5,066 bases of DNA from Gammaproteobacteria bacterium (GCA_007570905.1 RKSI01000119.1:1-5066); one strand, 5' to 3'. Shown: positions 1 to 5,066, numbered from the stretch's first letter. The notes: generated from the letters alone by a model not told the origin. Program-made: numbers and translations.

Positions 1-143
1 GCGTCGATGCTGATGAGGTCGAACGGCGCGCGCTCTTCGCTGAAATGGCCGTAGCGGTGGTCATAGACCATCAGCGCCGCGGCCAGCGCCGAGAAAAAGA
101 CAAGCCTGGGGAACAGGCTGCGAAGGCGAAACAGTTGCTTGAT
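1..143 (-). CDS. mreC: MreC, rod shape-determining protein, N-terminal fragment (C-terminus off the window)
   Basis: MreC is a single-pass inner-membrane protein whose periplasmic part links MreB filaments to the wall-elongation machinery. About 47 codons are visible. A basic stretch (KQLFRLR, residues 2-8 counting from the codon at 143) is followed by a hydrophobic segment at about 10-27 (LFPRLVFFSALAAALMVY) and then DHRYGHFSEERAPFDLISID. This is the usual MreC plan of short cytoplasmic tail, membrane anchor, and a D-x-R-x-G/F-like stretch. Position directly after mreB on the same strand supports the call. The start is odd. The frame is open back to the mreB TAG (177-179) but holds no ATG, GTG or TTG before an ATG at 69-71, inside the membrane helix. 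I placed the start at an ATC (141-143), 9 nt after a weak GGGAAG (153-158). CTG at 132-134 is an alternative. Identity is fairly sure; the start is not. Confidence 0.8.
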   Translation of the reverse strand, partial: MKQLFRLRSLFPRLVFFSALAAALMVYDHRYGHFSEERAPFDLISID

Positions 144-176
144 GGCGTTGTGCTTCCCGCCGGTCGCGCCGCCGGC

Positions 177-1220
177 CTATTCCCTCATCAGGAATTCTGT
201 TTTCTTCTTGCCGAGCAGGCTCAGCGCCTTGCCGCCGCCCTGCACGACGCAGGTCAGCGGCTCGTCGGCGATGACCACCGGAATGCCGGTTTCCTGCATC
301 AGAAGTTTGTCGAGGTTTTTCAGCAGCGCGCCGCCGCCGGTCAGGACGATGCCGCGTTCGGCGACATCGGAACTGAGTTCCGGCGGCGTTTGTTCCAGCG
401 CCGTCTTGACCGCGGCGACGATGCCCGACAAAGGCTCTTGCAGCGCCTCGAAAATCTCGTTGCTGTTGATGACGAAGTTCTTGGGCACGCCCTCGGACAG
501 GTTGCGCCCGATGATCTCCATTTCCATCAGTTTGGCGCTGGGGTAGGCGGTGCCGATCTTTTTCTTGACCTTCTCGGCGGTGGCCTCGCCGATGAGGACG
601 CCGTAATTGCGCCGGATGTAGTTGACGATGGCCTCTTCCAGTTTGTCGCCGCCGATGCGCACCGACGCCGAATAGACGATGCCGCTGAGCGACAGCACCG
701 CGACCTCGGAGGTGCCGCCGCCGATGTCGAGGATCATCGAGCCGCGCGCCTCGCCGATGGGCAGGCCGGCGCCGATGGCCGCGGCAATCGGTTCTTCTAT
801 CAGATAGACCTTTCTGGCGCCGGCGCCCGCCGCCGATTCGCGGATGGCGCGCCTTTCAACCTGCGTCGCGCCGCACGGCACGCAAATCAGCACCTTGGGG
901 CTGGGCTTCAGCAGTTTGTTCTGGTGCACCTTGCGAATGAAAAACTGAAGCATCTTCTCCGTCGTCGTGAAGTCGGCGATGACGCCGTCTTTCATCGGGC
1001 GGATTGCGCGAATGTTGGCCGGGGTGCGCCCCAGCATTTCCTTGGCTTCCTGGCCGACCGCCTCGATGACGCCGCCGCCGCCGAAGCGGTCGGAGCGTAT
1101 CGCCACCACCGACGGCTCGTTCAGGACGATGCCCTTGTTTTTCACGCAGATAAGCGTGTTGGCGGTGCCGAGGTCTATCGAGAGGTCGTCGGAGAAAAAG
1201 CCGAACAGACTGTTTATCAT
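177..1220 (-). CDS. mreB: MreB, actin-like rod shape-determining protein
   Basis: MreB is a bacterial actin. It polymerises with ATP under the inner membrane and positions the elongasome (RodA, PBP2, MreC, MreD) for lateral wall growth. The 347-aa product has the length of E. coli MreB and aligns with it, from memory, throughout. Actin-fold motifs are present in order: phosphate-1 DLGTANT (16-22), GRTP..I.AIRPMKDGVIADF (64-84), CVPCGATQVERRAIRES (113-129), IEEP (141-144), phosphate-2 DIGGGTSEVAV (165-175), RNYGVLIGEATAE (204-216), NSNEIFEALQEPL (252-264) and the adenosine motif VLTGGGALLKNLD (292-304). The hydrophobic N-terminus (MINSLFGFFS) fits the known amphipathic membrane-binding helix. 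The ATG at 1220 is chosen because it gives the family's N-terminus, but no clear Shine-Dalgarno precedes it (TGGCAAACAT lies directly upstream). It ends with TAG. mreC follows and gatC diverges upstream. Confidence 0.98.
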   Translation of the reverse strand: MINSLFGFFSDDLSIDLGTANTLICVKNKGIVLNEPSVVAIRSDRFGGGGVIEAVGQEAKEMLGRTPANIRAIRPMKDGVIADFTTTEKMLQFFIRKVHQNKLLKPSPKVLICVPCGATQVERRAIRESAAGAGARKVYLIEEPIAAAIGAGLPIGEARGSMILDIGGGTSEVAVLSLSGIVYSASVRIGGDKLEEAIVNYIRRNYGVLIGEATAEKVKKKIGTAYPSAKLMEMEIIGRNLSEGVPKNFVINSNEIFEALQEPLSGIVAAVKTALEQTPPELSSDVAERGIVLTGGGALLKNLDKLLMQETGIPVVIADEPLTCVVQGGGKALSLLGKKKTEFLMRE

Positions 1221-1247
1221 ATGTTTGCCACTGGTTGCGTTGCGGTT

Positions 1248-1349
1248 TTACGGGTTTGGCGGCGCTTTTGCGGCGCCTTTTGCGGCGGTTTGCGGCGCTT
1301 TTATGGCGCCCTTTATGGCGCTTTTGCGGCGGTTCTGCGGCGGGTTCAT
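1248..1349 (-). CDS. Possible upstream leader ORF of mreB, 33 aa, Ala/Lys/Pro-rich
   Basis: This short ORF starts at an ATG about 22 nt downstream of the predicted mreB transcription start. It ends with TAA 27 nt before the mreB ATG, in the same reading frame as mreB. The peptide begins MNPPQNRRKS and continues with two near-copies of an 11-residue unit, AIKGAIKAPQT then AAKGAAKAPPN, before a final Pro. It is strongly basic and recalls the low-complexity Ala-Lys-Pro tails of histone H1-like bacterial proteins, but is far too short to assign to any family. It is encoded by the GC-rich tandem repeat beneath it, so the pattern may be a by-product of DNA repetition rather than selection on a protein. 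No Shine-Dalgarno precedes its ATG. If translated, it could couple ribosomes to the poorly led mreB start; that is inference only. Confidence 0.25.
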   Translation of the reverse strand: MNPPQNRRKSAIKGAIKAPQTAAKGAAKAPPNP

Positions 1350-1360
1350 GGCGGCAACAT
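1261..1360. repeat. Degenerate 11-bp tandem repeat in the mreB leader
   Basis: Nine head-to-tail units of 10-12 bp each begin with GGCG and most carry a short T-tract. The starts are 1261, 1272, 1284, 1294, 1305, 1317, 1328, 1339 and 1350; the commonest unit is GGCGCTTTTGC. The last two or three units drift (GGCGGGTTCAT, GGCGGCAACAT). Two weaker units seem to precede the array (1242-1260). A higher-order period of 33-34 bp (three units) is visible when 1261-1293 is compared with 1294-1327. T-tract centres lie about 10-12 bp apart. The array sits between the predicted mreB promoter and the mreB start, so it would be transcribed as a leader. Confidence 0.8.
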
Positions 1361-1382
1361 CCGGTCGTGCATCTGGCATAAT
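1354..1382 (+). promoter_or_regulatory. Candidate promoter of gatCAB, overlapping the mreB promoter
   Basis: A -10-like CATAAT (1377-1382, one mismatch to TATAAT) lies 17 nt after a poor -35-like GCAACA (1354-1359, three matches to TTGACA). Transcription would start near 1389, giving a leader of about 45 nt before the gatC ATG. The -10 boxes of this candidate and of the mreB promoter share almost the same base pairs. The -35 is weak, so the true gatCAB promoter may lie elsewhere. Confidence 0.3.
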
Positions 1383-1387
1383 ACCAG
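1373..1387. promoter_or_regulatory. 15-bp near-palindrome over the divergent -10 region
   Basis: CTGGCATAATACCAG is an imperfect palindrome with CTGG and CCAG arms 7 bp apart; only positions 5, 8 (the centre) and 11 break symmetry. It covers the -10 boxes predicted for both directions. It may be an operator for a dimeric regulator, or simply the result of two back-to-back -10 elements. I do not recognise it as a known factor's site. Confidence 0.3.
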
Positions 1388-1406
1388 CGTCCGCCGGATT
1401 TCGCAA
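1378..1406 (-). promoter_or_regulatory. Predicted sigma70-type promoter of mreB
   Basis: On the minus strand, a -35 box TTGCGA (1406-1401) and a -10 box TATTAT (1383-1378) are separated by exactly 17 nt. The -10 box is preceded by TGG, giving an extended -10 (TGnTATTAT). Transcription would begin near 1371 and produce a leader of about 150 nt that contains the tandem repeat. This is the best promoter match in the divergent region and faces mreBC. It is a prediction from consensus only. Confidence 0.6.
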
Positions 1407-1412
1407 CCGGCG
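1392..1412. repeat. 6-bp perfect inverted repeat in the gatC leader, around the mreB -35
   Basis: CGCCGG (1392-1397) and CCGGCG (1407-1412) are perfect inverted arms with a 9-nt loop, ATTTCGCAA. In DNA the arms flank the mreB -35 box (1401-1406). In RNA they could form a short GC-rich hairpin almost at the 5' end of the gatC transcript, if transcription begins near 1389. In such GC-rich sequence a 6-bp repeat can arise by chance. Confidence 0.35.
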
Positions 1413-1433
1413 CAGGCTGTCCTTTCCGCCGCC

Positions 1434-1715
1434 ATGAACATTGAAGAAGTCATCAAACTCGCACGCCTCGCGCGCCTGAAAGTGGGCGACGGCGAGGTCG
1501 AGGGGCTGGGGCGCGATTTGTCCGCCATTCTCGCCCTCGTCAAGCGCCTCGAGTCGGCCAGCCTCGACGATGTCGAGCCGCTGGCGCACCCGCTTGACGC
1601 GGTGCAGCGGCTGCGCGCCGACGAGGTCACCGAAGACGACCGGCGCGATGCGTTTCAGAAGATTGCGCCGCACACCCGCGACGGCTTCTATCTCGTCCCC
1701 AAAGTCATAGACTGA
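1434..1715 (+). CDS. gatC: GatC, subunit C of Asp/Glu-tRNA amidotransferase
   Basis: GatC is the small structural subunit of the GatCAB amidotransferase; it wraps around GatA and tethers it to GatB. The 93-aa product has normal family length. The usual landmarks are present: an N-terminal helix with IKLARLARLKV (7-17), VEPLAHPLDAVQRLRADEV (47-65) and the conserved C-terminal end YLVPKVID (86-93), which closely resembles gammaproteobacterial GatC as I remember it. The frame stays open far upstream, but that part lies antisense to mreB and across the repeat array. The ATG at 1434 gives the correct N-terminus and is the nearest ATG. There is no Shine-Dalgarno of note; the upstream bases are C-rich (TCCGCCGCC). 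It ends with TGA 18 nt before gatA and is the first gene of gatCAB. Confidence 0.95.
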   Translation: MNIEEVIKLARLARLKVGDGEVEGLGRDLSAILALVKRLESASLDDVEPLAHPLDAVQRLRADEVTEDDRRDAFQKIAPHTRDGFYLVPKVID

Positions 1716-1733
1716 CGGGGACGGAGAGGCGCC

Positions 1734-3188
1734 ATGCTGAACCGGTCTTTGGGCGAGTTGTCGCGCGGGCTTCGCAACGGGGATTTCTCCAGCGTCGAGC
1801 TGACGCGCTTTTTTCTCGACAGAATTGAAAACCGCGGCGCCGAACTCAACGCCTTCATCAGCGTCACCGCCGAACGCGCGCTGGACGACGCGCATGCCGC
1901 CGACCGCAAACTGCGCGACGGCGGCGCCCATCCGCTGACCGGCATTCCCTACGCGCACAAGGATTTGTTCTGCACCGAAGGCGTGGCGACGACCTGCGGC
2001 TCGGCGATGCTTGCCGACTTCGTGTCGCCGTACGACGCCGCCGTCAGCGAAAGGCTGAACGCCGCCGGCATGGTCATGCTCGGCAAGACCAACATGGACG
2101 AGTTTGCGATGGGCTCGTCCAACGAGAACAGTTTCTACGGCGCGGTTCGCAACCCGTGGGACGCCGCGCGCGTGCCCGGCGGCTCGTCCGGCGGCTCGGC
2201 GGCGGCGGTGGCGGCGCGCCTTGCGCCGTGCGCCACCGGCACCGACACCGGCGGCTCGATACGCCAGCCGGCGTCGCTGTGCGGCGTCACCGGCGTCAAG
2301 CCGACCTACGGGCGGGTGTCGCGCTACGGCATGGTCGCCTTCGCCTCCAGCCTCGACCAGGCCGGCGTGCTCGCCGCCGGCGCCGGCGACTGCGCGTTGG
2401 TGCTGCAAGCCATCGCCGGTTTCGACCCGCGCGACTCGACCAGCATGGACGAGCCGGTTCCCGATTACACGCCGCCCGCCGACGCGAACATTCGCGGCCT
2501 GCGCGTCGGCCTGCCGCGCGAATATTTCGGCGCCGACCTCGACCCGGCCATCGGCGCGGTCATCGAGCAGGCCGTCGCCGCGCTGCGGCAACTCGGCTGC
2601 GAGACAGTCGAGGTGTCGCTGCCGGCGATGTCGCTGTCGGCGCCGGCGTATTACATCCTGGCGCCGGCGGAATGCTCGTCCAACCTGGCGCGCTACGACG
2701 GCGTGCGCTACGGCCACCGCTGCGACGCGCCGGCGGACTGCGACGACCTTTACACGCGCACGCGCGCCGAAGGCTTCGGCGCCGAGGTCAAGCGGCGCGT
2801 GCTGGTCGGCACATATGTATTGTCTTCCGGCTACTACGACGCCTATTACCTGAAGGCGCAGAAGGCGCGCCGCCGGATACGCGACGACTTCGCGCGCGCG
2901 TTCGAGCGCGCCGATGTGCTGGTCGGGCCGGCGTCGCCGACGACCGCGTTCAGACTCGGCGAGAAAGCCGGCGACCCGGTCACCATGTATCTGTCCGATG
3001 TCTATACCATCGCCGTCAATCTCGCGGGCCTGCCGGCAATCACGCTGCCGGCGGGCGTGGCCGGCGGCCTGCCGGTCGGAATGCAGATGATTGCGCCGCA
3101 TTTCCGCGAACAGGATTTGTTCCGCGCCGGCCACTGCTACCAGCGCGAGACCGACTGGCACCGCCGCATGCCGGAGGGCTTTGAATGA
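1734..3188 (+). CDS. gatA: GatA, amidase subunit of Asp/Glu-tRNA(Asn/Gln) amidotransferase
   Basis: GatA is the glutaminase of GatCAB. It releases ammonia from glutamine, and the ammonia is channelled to GatB to amidate Glu-tRNA(Gln) or Asp-tRNA(Asn). The 484-aa protein is of normal length and carries the amidase-signature fold. The Lys-cisSer-Ser triad can be placed by comparison with S. aureus GatA (K79/S154/S178): K76 in YAHKDLF, S151 in VPGGSSGGSAAAVAA (148-162) and the nucleophile S175 in TDTGGSIRQPAS (170-181). GVTGVKPTYGRVSRYGM (184-200), DPRDSTS (231-237) and the C-terminal LAGLPAITLPAG...LPVGMQMIAPHF (430-457) are also typical. A good Shine-Dalgarno, GGAGAGG (1723-1729), supports the ATG at 1734. 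The stop overlaps the gatB start by 4 nt (ATGA), implying translational coupling and balanced subunits. Confidence 0.98.
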   Translation: MLNRSLGELSRGLRNGDFSSVELTRFFLDRIENRGAELNAFISVTAERALDDAHAADRKLRDGGAHPLTGIPYAHKDLFCTEGVATTCGSAMLADFVSPYDAAVSERLNAAGMVMLGKTNMDEFAMGSSNENSFYGAVRNPWDAARVPGGSSGGSAAAVAARLAPCATGTDTGGSIRQPASLCGVTGVKPTYGRVSRYGMVAFASSLDQAGVLAAGAGDCALVLQAIAGFDPRDSTSMDEPVPDYTPPADANIRGLRVGLPREYFGADLDPAIGAVIEQAVAALRQLGCETVEVSLPAMSLSAPAYYILAPAECSSNLARYDGVRYGHRCDAPADCDDLYTRTRAEGFGAEVKRRVLVGTYVLSSGYYDAYYLKAQKARRRIRDDFARAFERADVLVGPASPTTAFRLGEKAGDPVTMYLSDVYTIAVNLAGLPAITLPAGVAGGLPVGMQMIAPHFREQDLFRAGHCYQRETDWHRRMPEGFE

Positions 3189-4633
3189 CGGAGCGCTGGC
3201 AGCCGGTCATCGGCCTGGAACTGCATATGCGGCTGAAAACCGCGAGCAAGATGTTCTCGGGCGCGGCGTCGGCCTACGGCGGCGCGCCGAACACCCGCGC
3301 CTGCGCGGTGGATATCGCGCTGCCCGGCGTGCTGCCGGTGCTGAACGGCGGCGTGCTGAAAATGGCCGTCGCCTTCGGCATTGTCATCAACGCGCGCATC
3401 GCCGAACGCTCGGTGTTCGCGCGCAAGAATTATTTCTATCCCGACCTGCCGAAGGGCTACCAGATCAGCCAGTATGAATCGCCGATAGTCGAGGACGGGC
3501 AACTGGAAATCGCGCTGGACGACGGCGGCGTCAAGAGCGTCGGCATCGAGCGCGCCCACCTGGAGGAAGACGCCGGCAAGTCGGTGCACGGCGCGGCGGA
3601 CGGCATGACCGGCGTGGACCTGAACCGCGCCGGCACGCCGCTGATGGAGATTGTGTCGCGCCCGCAGCTTGCGAGCGCCGGCGAGGCGGTGGCGTACATG
3701 AAAAAGATTCATTCCATCGGCTGCTTTCTCGGCATTTGCGACGGCAACATGCAGGAAGGTTCGCTGCGCTGCGATGTCAATGTGTCGCTGAAACCGGCGG
3801 GCGCCAAGCGCCTCGGCGTGCGCGCCGAAATCAAGAACCTGAACTCGTTCCGCTTTGTCGAGCGCGCGATACGCCACGAGATAAAGCGCCAGGCGGCGCT
3901 GCTGGAATCCGGCGGCGAAGTGGCGCAGGAGACGCGCCTCTACGACCCCGACCTCGACGCGACGCGCCCGATGCGCGGCAAGGAAGAGGCAGAAGACTAC
4001 CGCTATTTCCCCGACCCCGACCTGCTGCCGGTGGCGATTCCGCCGTCGCTGGTTGATGAGGTGCGCGCCGCGCTGCCGGAATTGCAGGAACAGATGCGCG
4101 AGCGCTTTGTGCGCGACTACGGTTTGTCGCAGGCCGACGCCGTGCAATTGACGGCGTCGCCGGAGATGGCCGCCTGGTTTGAGGACTGCGCCGGCGCATG
4201 CGGCGGCGGCCCGCAACTCGCCGCCAACTGGATGACCGGCGCGCTGAGCGCGGCGCTGAACCACGCCGGCATCGGCATCGCCGACTGCCCGCTCGATGCA
4301 CGCCGCCTGGCCGGCCTGCTCGACCGCATCGCGGACGGCACGCTGACGGGCAATACCGCGCGCAAGGTGTTCGACGAGATGTGGCGCACCGGCGCCGGCG
4401 CCGACGAGGTCATCGCCGGCAAGGGCCTCGCGCAAATCAGCGACACCGGCGAACTCGCCGCCGTCATCGCCGAAGTGCTCGCCAACAGCGAAAAACAGGT
4501 CGCCCAATACCGCTCCGGCAAGGAAAAGGTGTTCGGCTATTTCGTCGGCCAGGTAATGAAGGCGACACAAGGCCGCGCCAACCCCGCCGAGGTCAACCGA
4601 TTGCTGAAAGAAAGCCTGGAAAAGGCGGATTAG
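3185..4633 (+). CDS. gatB: GatB, tRNA-binding kinase/transamidase subunit of Asp/Glu-tRNA amidotransferase
   Basis: GatB binds the mischarged tRNA, activates the Glu or Asp carboxylate with ATP, and joins it to ammonia supplied by GatA. The 482-aa product is full length. The catalytic cradle shows VIGLELHMRL (8-17, with the metal-site E12 and H14), LPGVLPVLN (46-54), SVFARKNYFYPDLPKGYQISQY (76-97), HLEEDAGKS (125-133), DLNRAGTPLMEIVSRP (145-160), DGNMQEGSLRCDVNVS (186-201), EIKNLNSF (215-222) and EAEDYRYFPDPDLLP (268-282). A helical domain follows, then the YqeY-like tRNA-binding tail from about 325, ending in RSGKEKVFGYFVGQVMKATQGRANP (443-467). The start overlaps the gatA stop and is led by GGAGGG (3173-3178), 6 nt upstream. 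Residue 16 is Arg where many GatB proteins have Gln (HVQL); this is probably neutral. Whether the substrate is tRNA-Gln, tRNA-Asn or both cannot be read from the sequence. Confidence 0.98.
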   Translation: MTERWQPVIGLELHMRLKTASKMFSGAASAYGGAPNTRACAVDIALPGVLPVLNGGVLKMAVAFGIVINARIAERSVFARKNYFYPDLPKGYQISQYESPIVEDGQLEIALDDGGVKSVGIERAHLEEDAGKSVHGAADGMTGVDLNRAGTPLMEIVSRPQLASAGEAVAYMKKIHSIGCFLGICDGNMQEGSLRCDVNVSLKPAGAKRLGVRAEIKNLNSFRFVERAIRHEIKRQAALLESGGEVAQETRLYDPDLDATRPMRGKEEAEDYRYFPDPDLLPVAIPPSLVDEVRAALPELQEQMRERFVRDYGLSQADAVQLTASPEMAAWFEDCAGACGGGPQLAANWMTGALSAALNHAGIGIADCPLDARRLAGLLDRIADGTLTGNTARKVFDEMWRTGAGADEVIAGKGLAQISDTGELAAVIAEVLANSEKQVAQYRSGKEKVFGYFVGQVMKATQGRANPAEVNRLLKESLEKAD

Positions 4634-4642
4634 TTGGAAAGG

Positions 4643-4666
4643 GCCGGTTAGTTTCCGGTGTTTTTT
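4643..4666 (+). terminator. Weak intrinsic terminator candidate after gatB
   Basis: Ten bases past the gatB stop, CCGG (4644-4647) can pair with CCGG (4655-4658) over a 7-nt loop, TTAGTTT, with one extra G-T pair outside. Six Ts follow at 4661-4666. A competing pairing is GGAAA (4636-4640) with TTTCC (4652-4656). The stem is short for an efficient rho-independent terminator, so partial read-through into the next gene is likely if it works at all. Confidence 0.35.
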
Positions 4667-4705
4667 GCGCGGCGTTTGCGGTATTCTCGCGGCACAACCT
4701 GACCA

Positions 4706-4711
4706 GGGAGG
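4706..4711 (+). promoter_or_regulatory. Shine-Dalgarno that decides the start of the membrane protein
   Basis: GGGAGG is a near-perfect ribosome binding site upstream of three consecutive ATG codons (4714, 4717, 4720). The spacings are 2, 5 and 8 nt. The first is too close for normal initiation, so the second or third ATG is favoured. Confidence 0.7.
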
Positions 4712-4716
4712 ACATG

Positions 4717-5052
4717 ATGATGATTACAAAAATAACTCCATATCTGATGCTGGCCGCCGCCGCCGCGGTGCTGCTGAACTGGACGCAGGACTTTTCAATG
4801 TCGTCCACATTGTGGCCGTACATTGACGCGCTGTCCGTCGCCGCCTGTATTCTGGGCGTGCTCGCTTTCTGGAACGACACCGAAACCGGCTGCAAGGTCG
4901 TCGGCGCGCTGTTCGGCGTGCTCGGCGCGGCGGTCGTGATTCAGTTCATCGTCGTCGGCGTGGCCGAAAGCATCGTCTGGGAAGTGATAGATTTCTTCCT
5001 CGTAATGGGCCTGACACTCGGCGCCGGCCTGCTGCTGCAACACCGCACCTGA
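4717..5052 (+). CDS. Unidentified small membrane protein with four predicted transmembrane helices
   Basis: I do not recognise this protein. From the second ATG it has 111 aa and is almost entirely hydrophobic. Four likely membrane segments, judged by eye, lie at about 8-22 (PYLMLAAAAAVLLNW), 34-52 (PYIDALSVAACILGVLAFW), 61-83 (VVGALFGVLGAAVVIQFIVVGVA) and 88-107. They are joined by short polar loops (TQDFSMSST, NDTETGCK, ES). The tail is QHRT. An N-in, C-in topology is suggested by the Lys near the N-terminus and the His-Arg at the end. The first helix is not followed by a signal peptidase site that I can see. A strong Shine-Dalgarno, GC-rich codon use like its neighbours, and good hydrophobic periodicity make it a real gene. 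It follows gatB by about 80 nt with a possible weak terminator between, so it could be separate or read through from gatCAB. No functional link to either operon is visible. Confidence 0.75.
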   Translation: MMITKITPYLMLAAAAAVLLNWTQDFSMSSTLWPYIDALSVAACILGVLAFWNDTETGCKVVGALFGVLGAAVVIQFIVVGVAESIVWEVIDFFLVMGLTLGAGLLLQHRT

Positions 5053-5066
5053 CCGCAGCCCCGCCC

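Noticed and set aside
1346..1360. Tiny ORF ATG-TTG-CCG-CCA-TGA overlapping the leader ORF start on the minus strand
   Set aside because: Four codons, no ribosome binding site, likely chance.
45..1433. Plus-strand extension of the gatC frame across mreB
   Set aside because: It would fuse some 460 residues of antisense-mreB translation and repeat-encoded sequence to GatC; GatC is normally about 95 aa and its N-terminus is at 1434.
1350..3161. Long minus-strand open frame antisense to gatC and gatA (over 600 codons including the leader ORF)
   Set aside because: It lies opposite proven gatC/gatA coding sequence, is rich in Arg, Ala, Gly and His, and has no recognisable domain. It is a GC-rich shadow frame; only its last 33 codons, in the intergenic leader, are considered separately.
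2104..3184. Arg/Ala-rich alternate plus-strand frames inside gatA
   Set aside because: Off-frame readings of high-GC codons; no start signals or motifs.
3137..4570. Long minus-strand open frame (477 codons) antisense to gatB
   Set aside because: Same low-complexity shadow composition, fully opposite a gene with every expected GatB motif.
4682..4687. TATTCT as a -10 box for the small membrane gene
   Set aside because: No acceptable -35 lies 16-18 nt upstream; the nearest TTGCGC (4665-4670) leaves only 11 nt. A promoter in 4634-4713 is possible but cannot be supported.
1..5066. tRNA, rRNA, CRISPR, insertion sequence or attachment site
   Set aside because: No cloverleaf, no direct-repeat/spacer array, no transposase-like protein and no long terminal inverted repeats seen on either strand.

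Overview
The window is GC-rich and carries two divergent, ordinary bacterial housekeeping loci plus one unidentified small membrane protein. The mreB/gatC divergence, with mreC after mreB and gatC-gatA-gatB on the other side, matches the arrangement I recall from Pseudomonas aeruginosa. The protein sequences also look gammaproteobacterial. I therefore infer a high-GC gammaproteobacterium or close relative; a species cannot be named from this alone.

Layout. Minus strand, positions 1-1220: the rod-shape operon, read right to left. It holds a complete mreB (347 aa) and the first ~47 codons of mreC, which runs off the left edge. Positions 1221-1433: a 213-bp divergent control region. It contains a good sigma70-type promoter for mreB, a weaker overlapping promoter candidate for gatC, two small inverted repeats, and a degenerate 11-bp tandem repeat that would lie in the mreB mRNA leader. 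Plus strand, 1434-4633: gatC, gatA and gatB, tightly packed (18-nt gap, then a 4-nt ATGA overlap), encoding the GatCAB tRNA amidotransferase. Positions 4634-4713: a short gap with a weak terminator-like hairpin. Positions 4717-5052: a four-helix hydrophobic protein that I do not recognise.

How the genes work together. MreB filaments and MreC are parts of the elongasome that directs lateral wall synthesis. GatCAB converts Glu-tRNA(Gln) and/or Asp-tRNA(Asn) to the amidated form, which implies that this organism charges at least one of these tRNAs indirectly. The two operons share only their control region.

The most unusual points are: mreC has no ATG, GTG or TTG start in a sensible place and is in frame with the mreB amber stop; and the mreB leader carries helically phased T-tracts that also encode a possible 33-aa Ala/Lys/Pro-rich peptide with an 11-residue repeat, in frame with mreB. 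I see no mobile element, CRISPR array, RNA gene or clear new multi-gene system.
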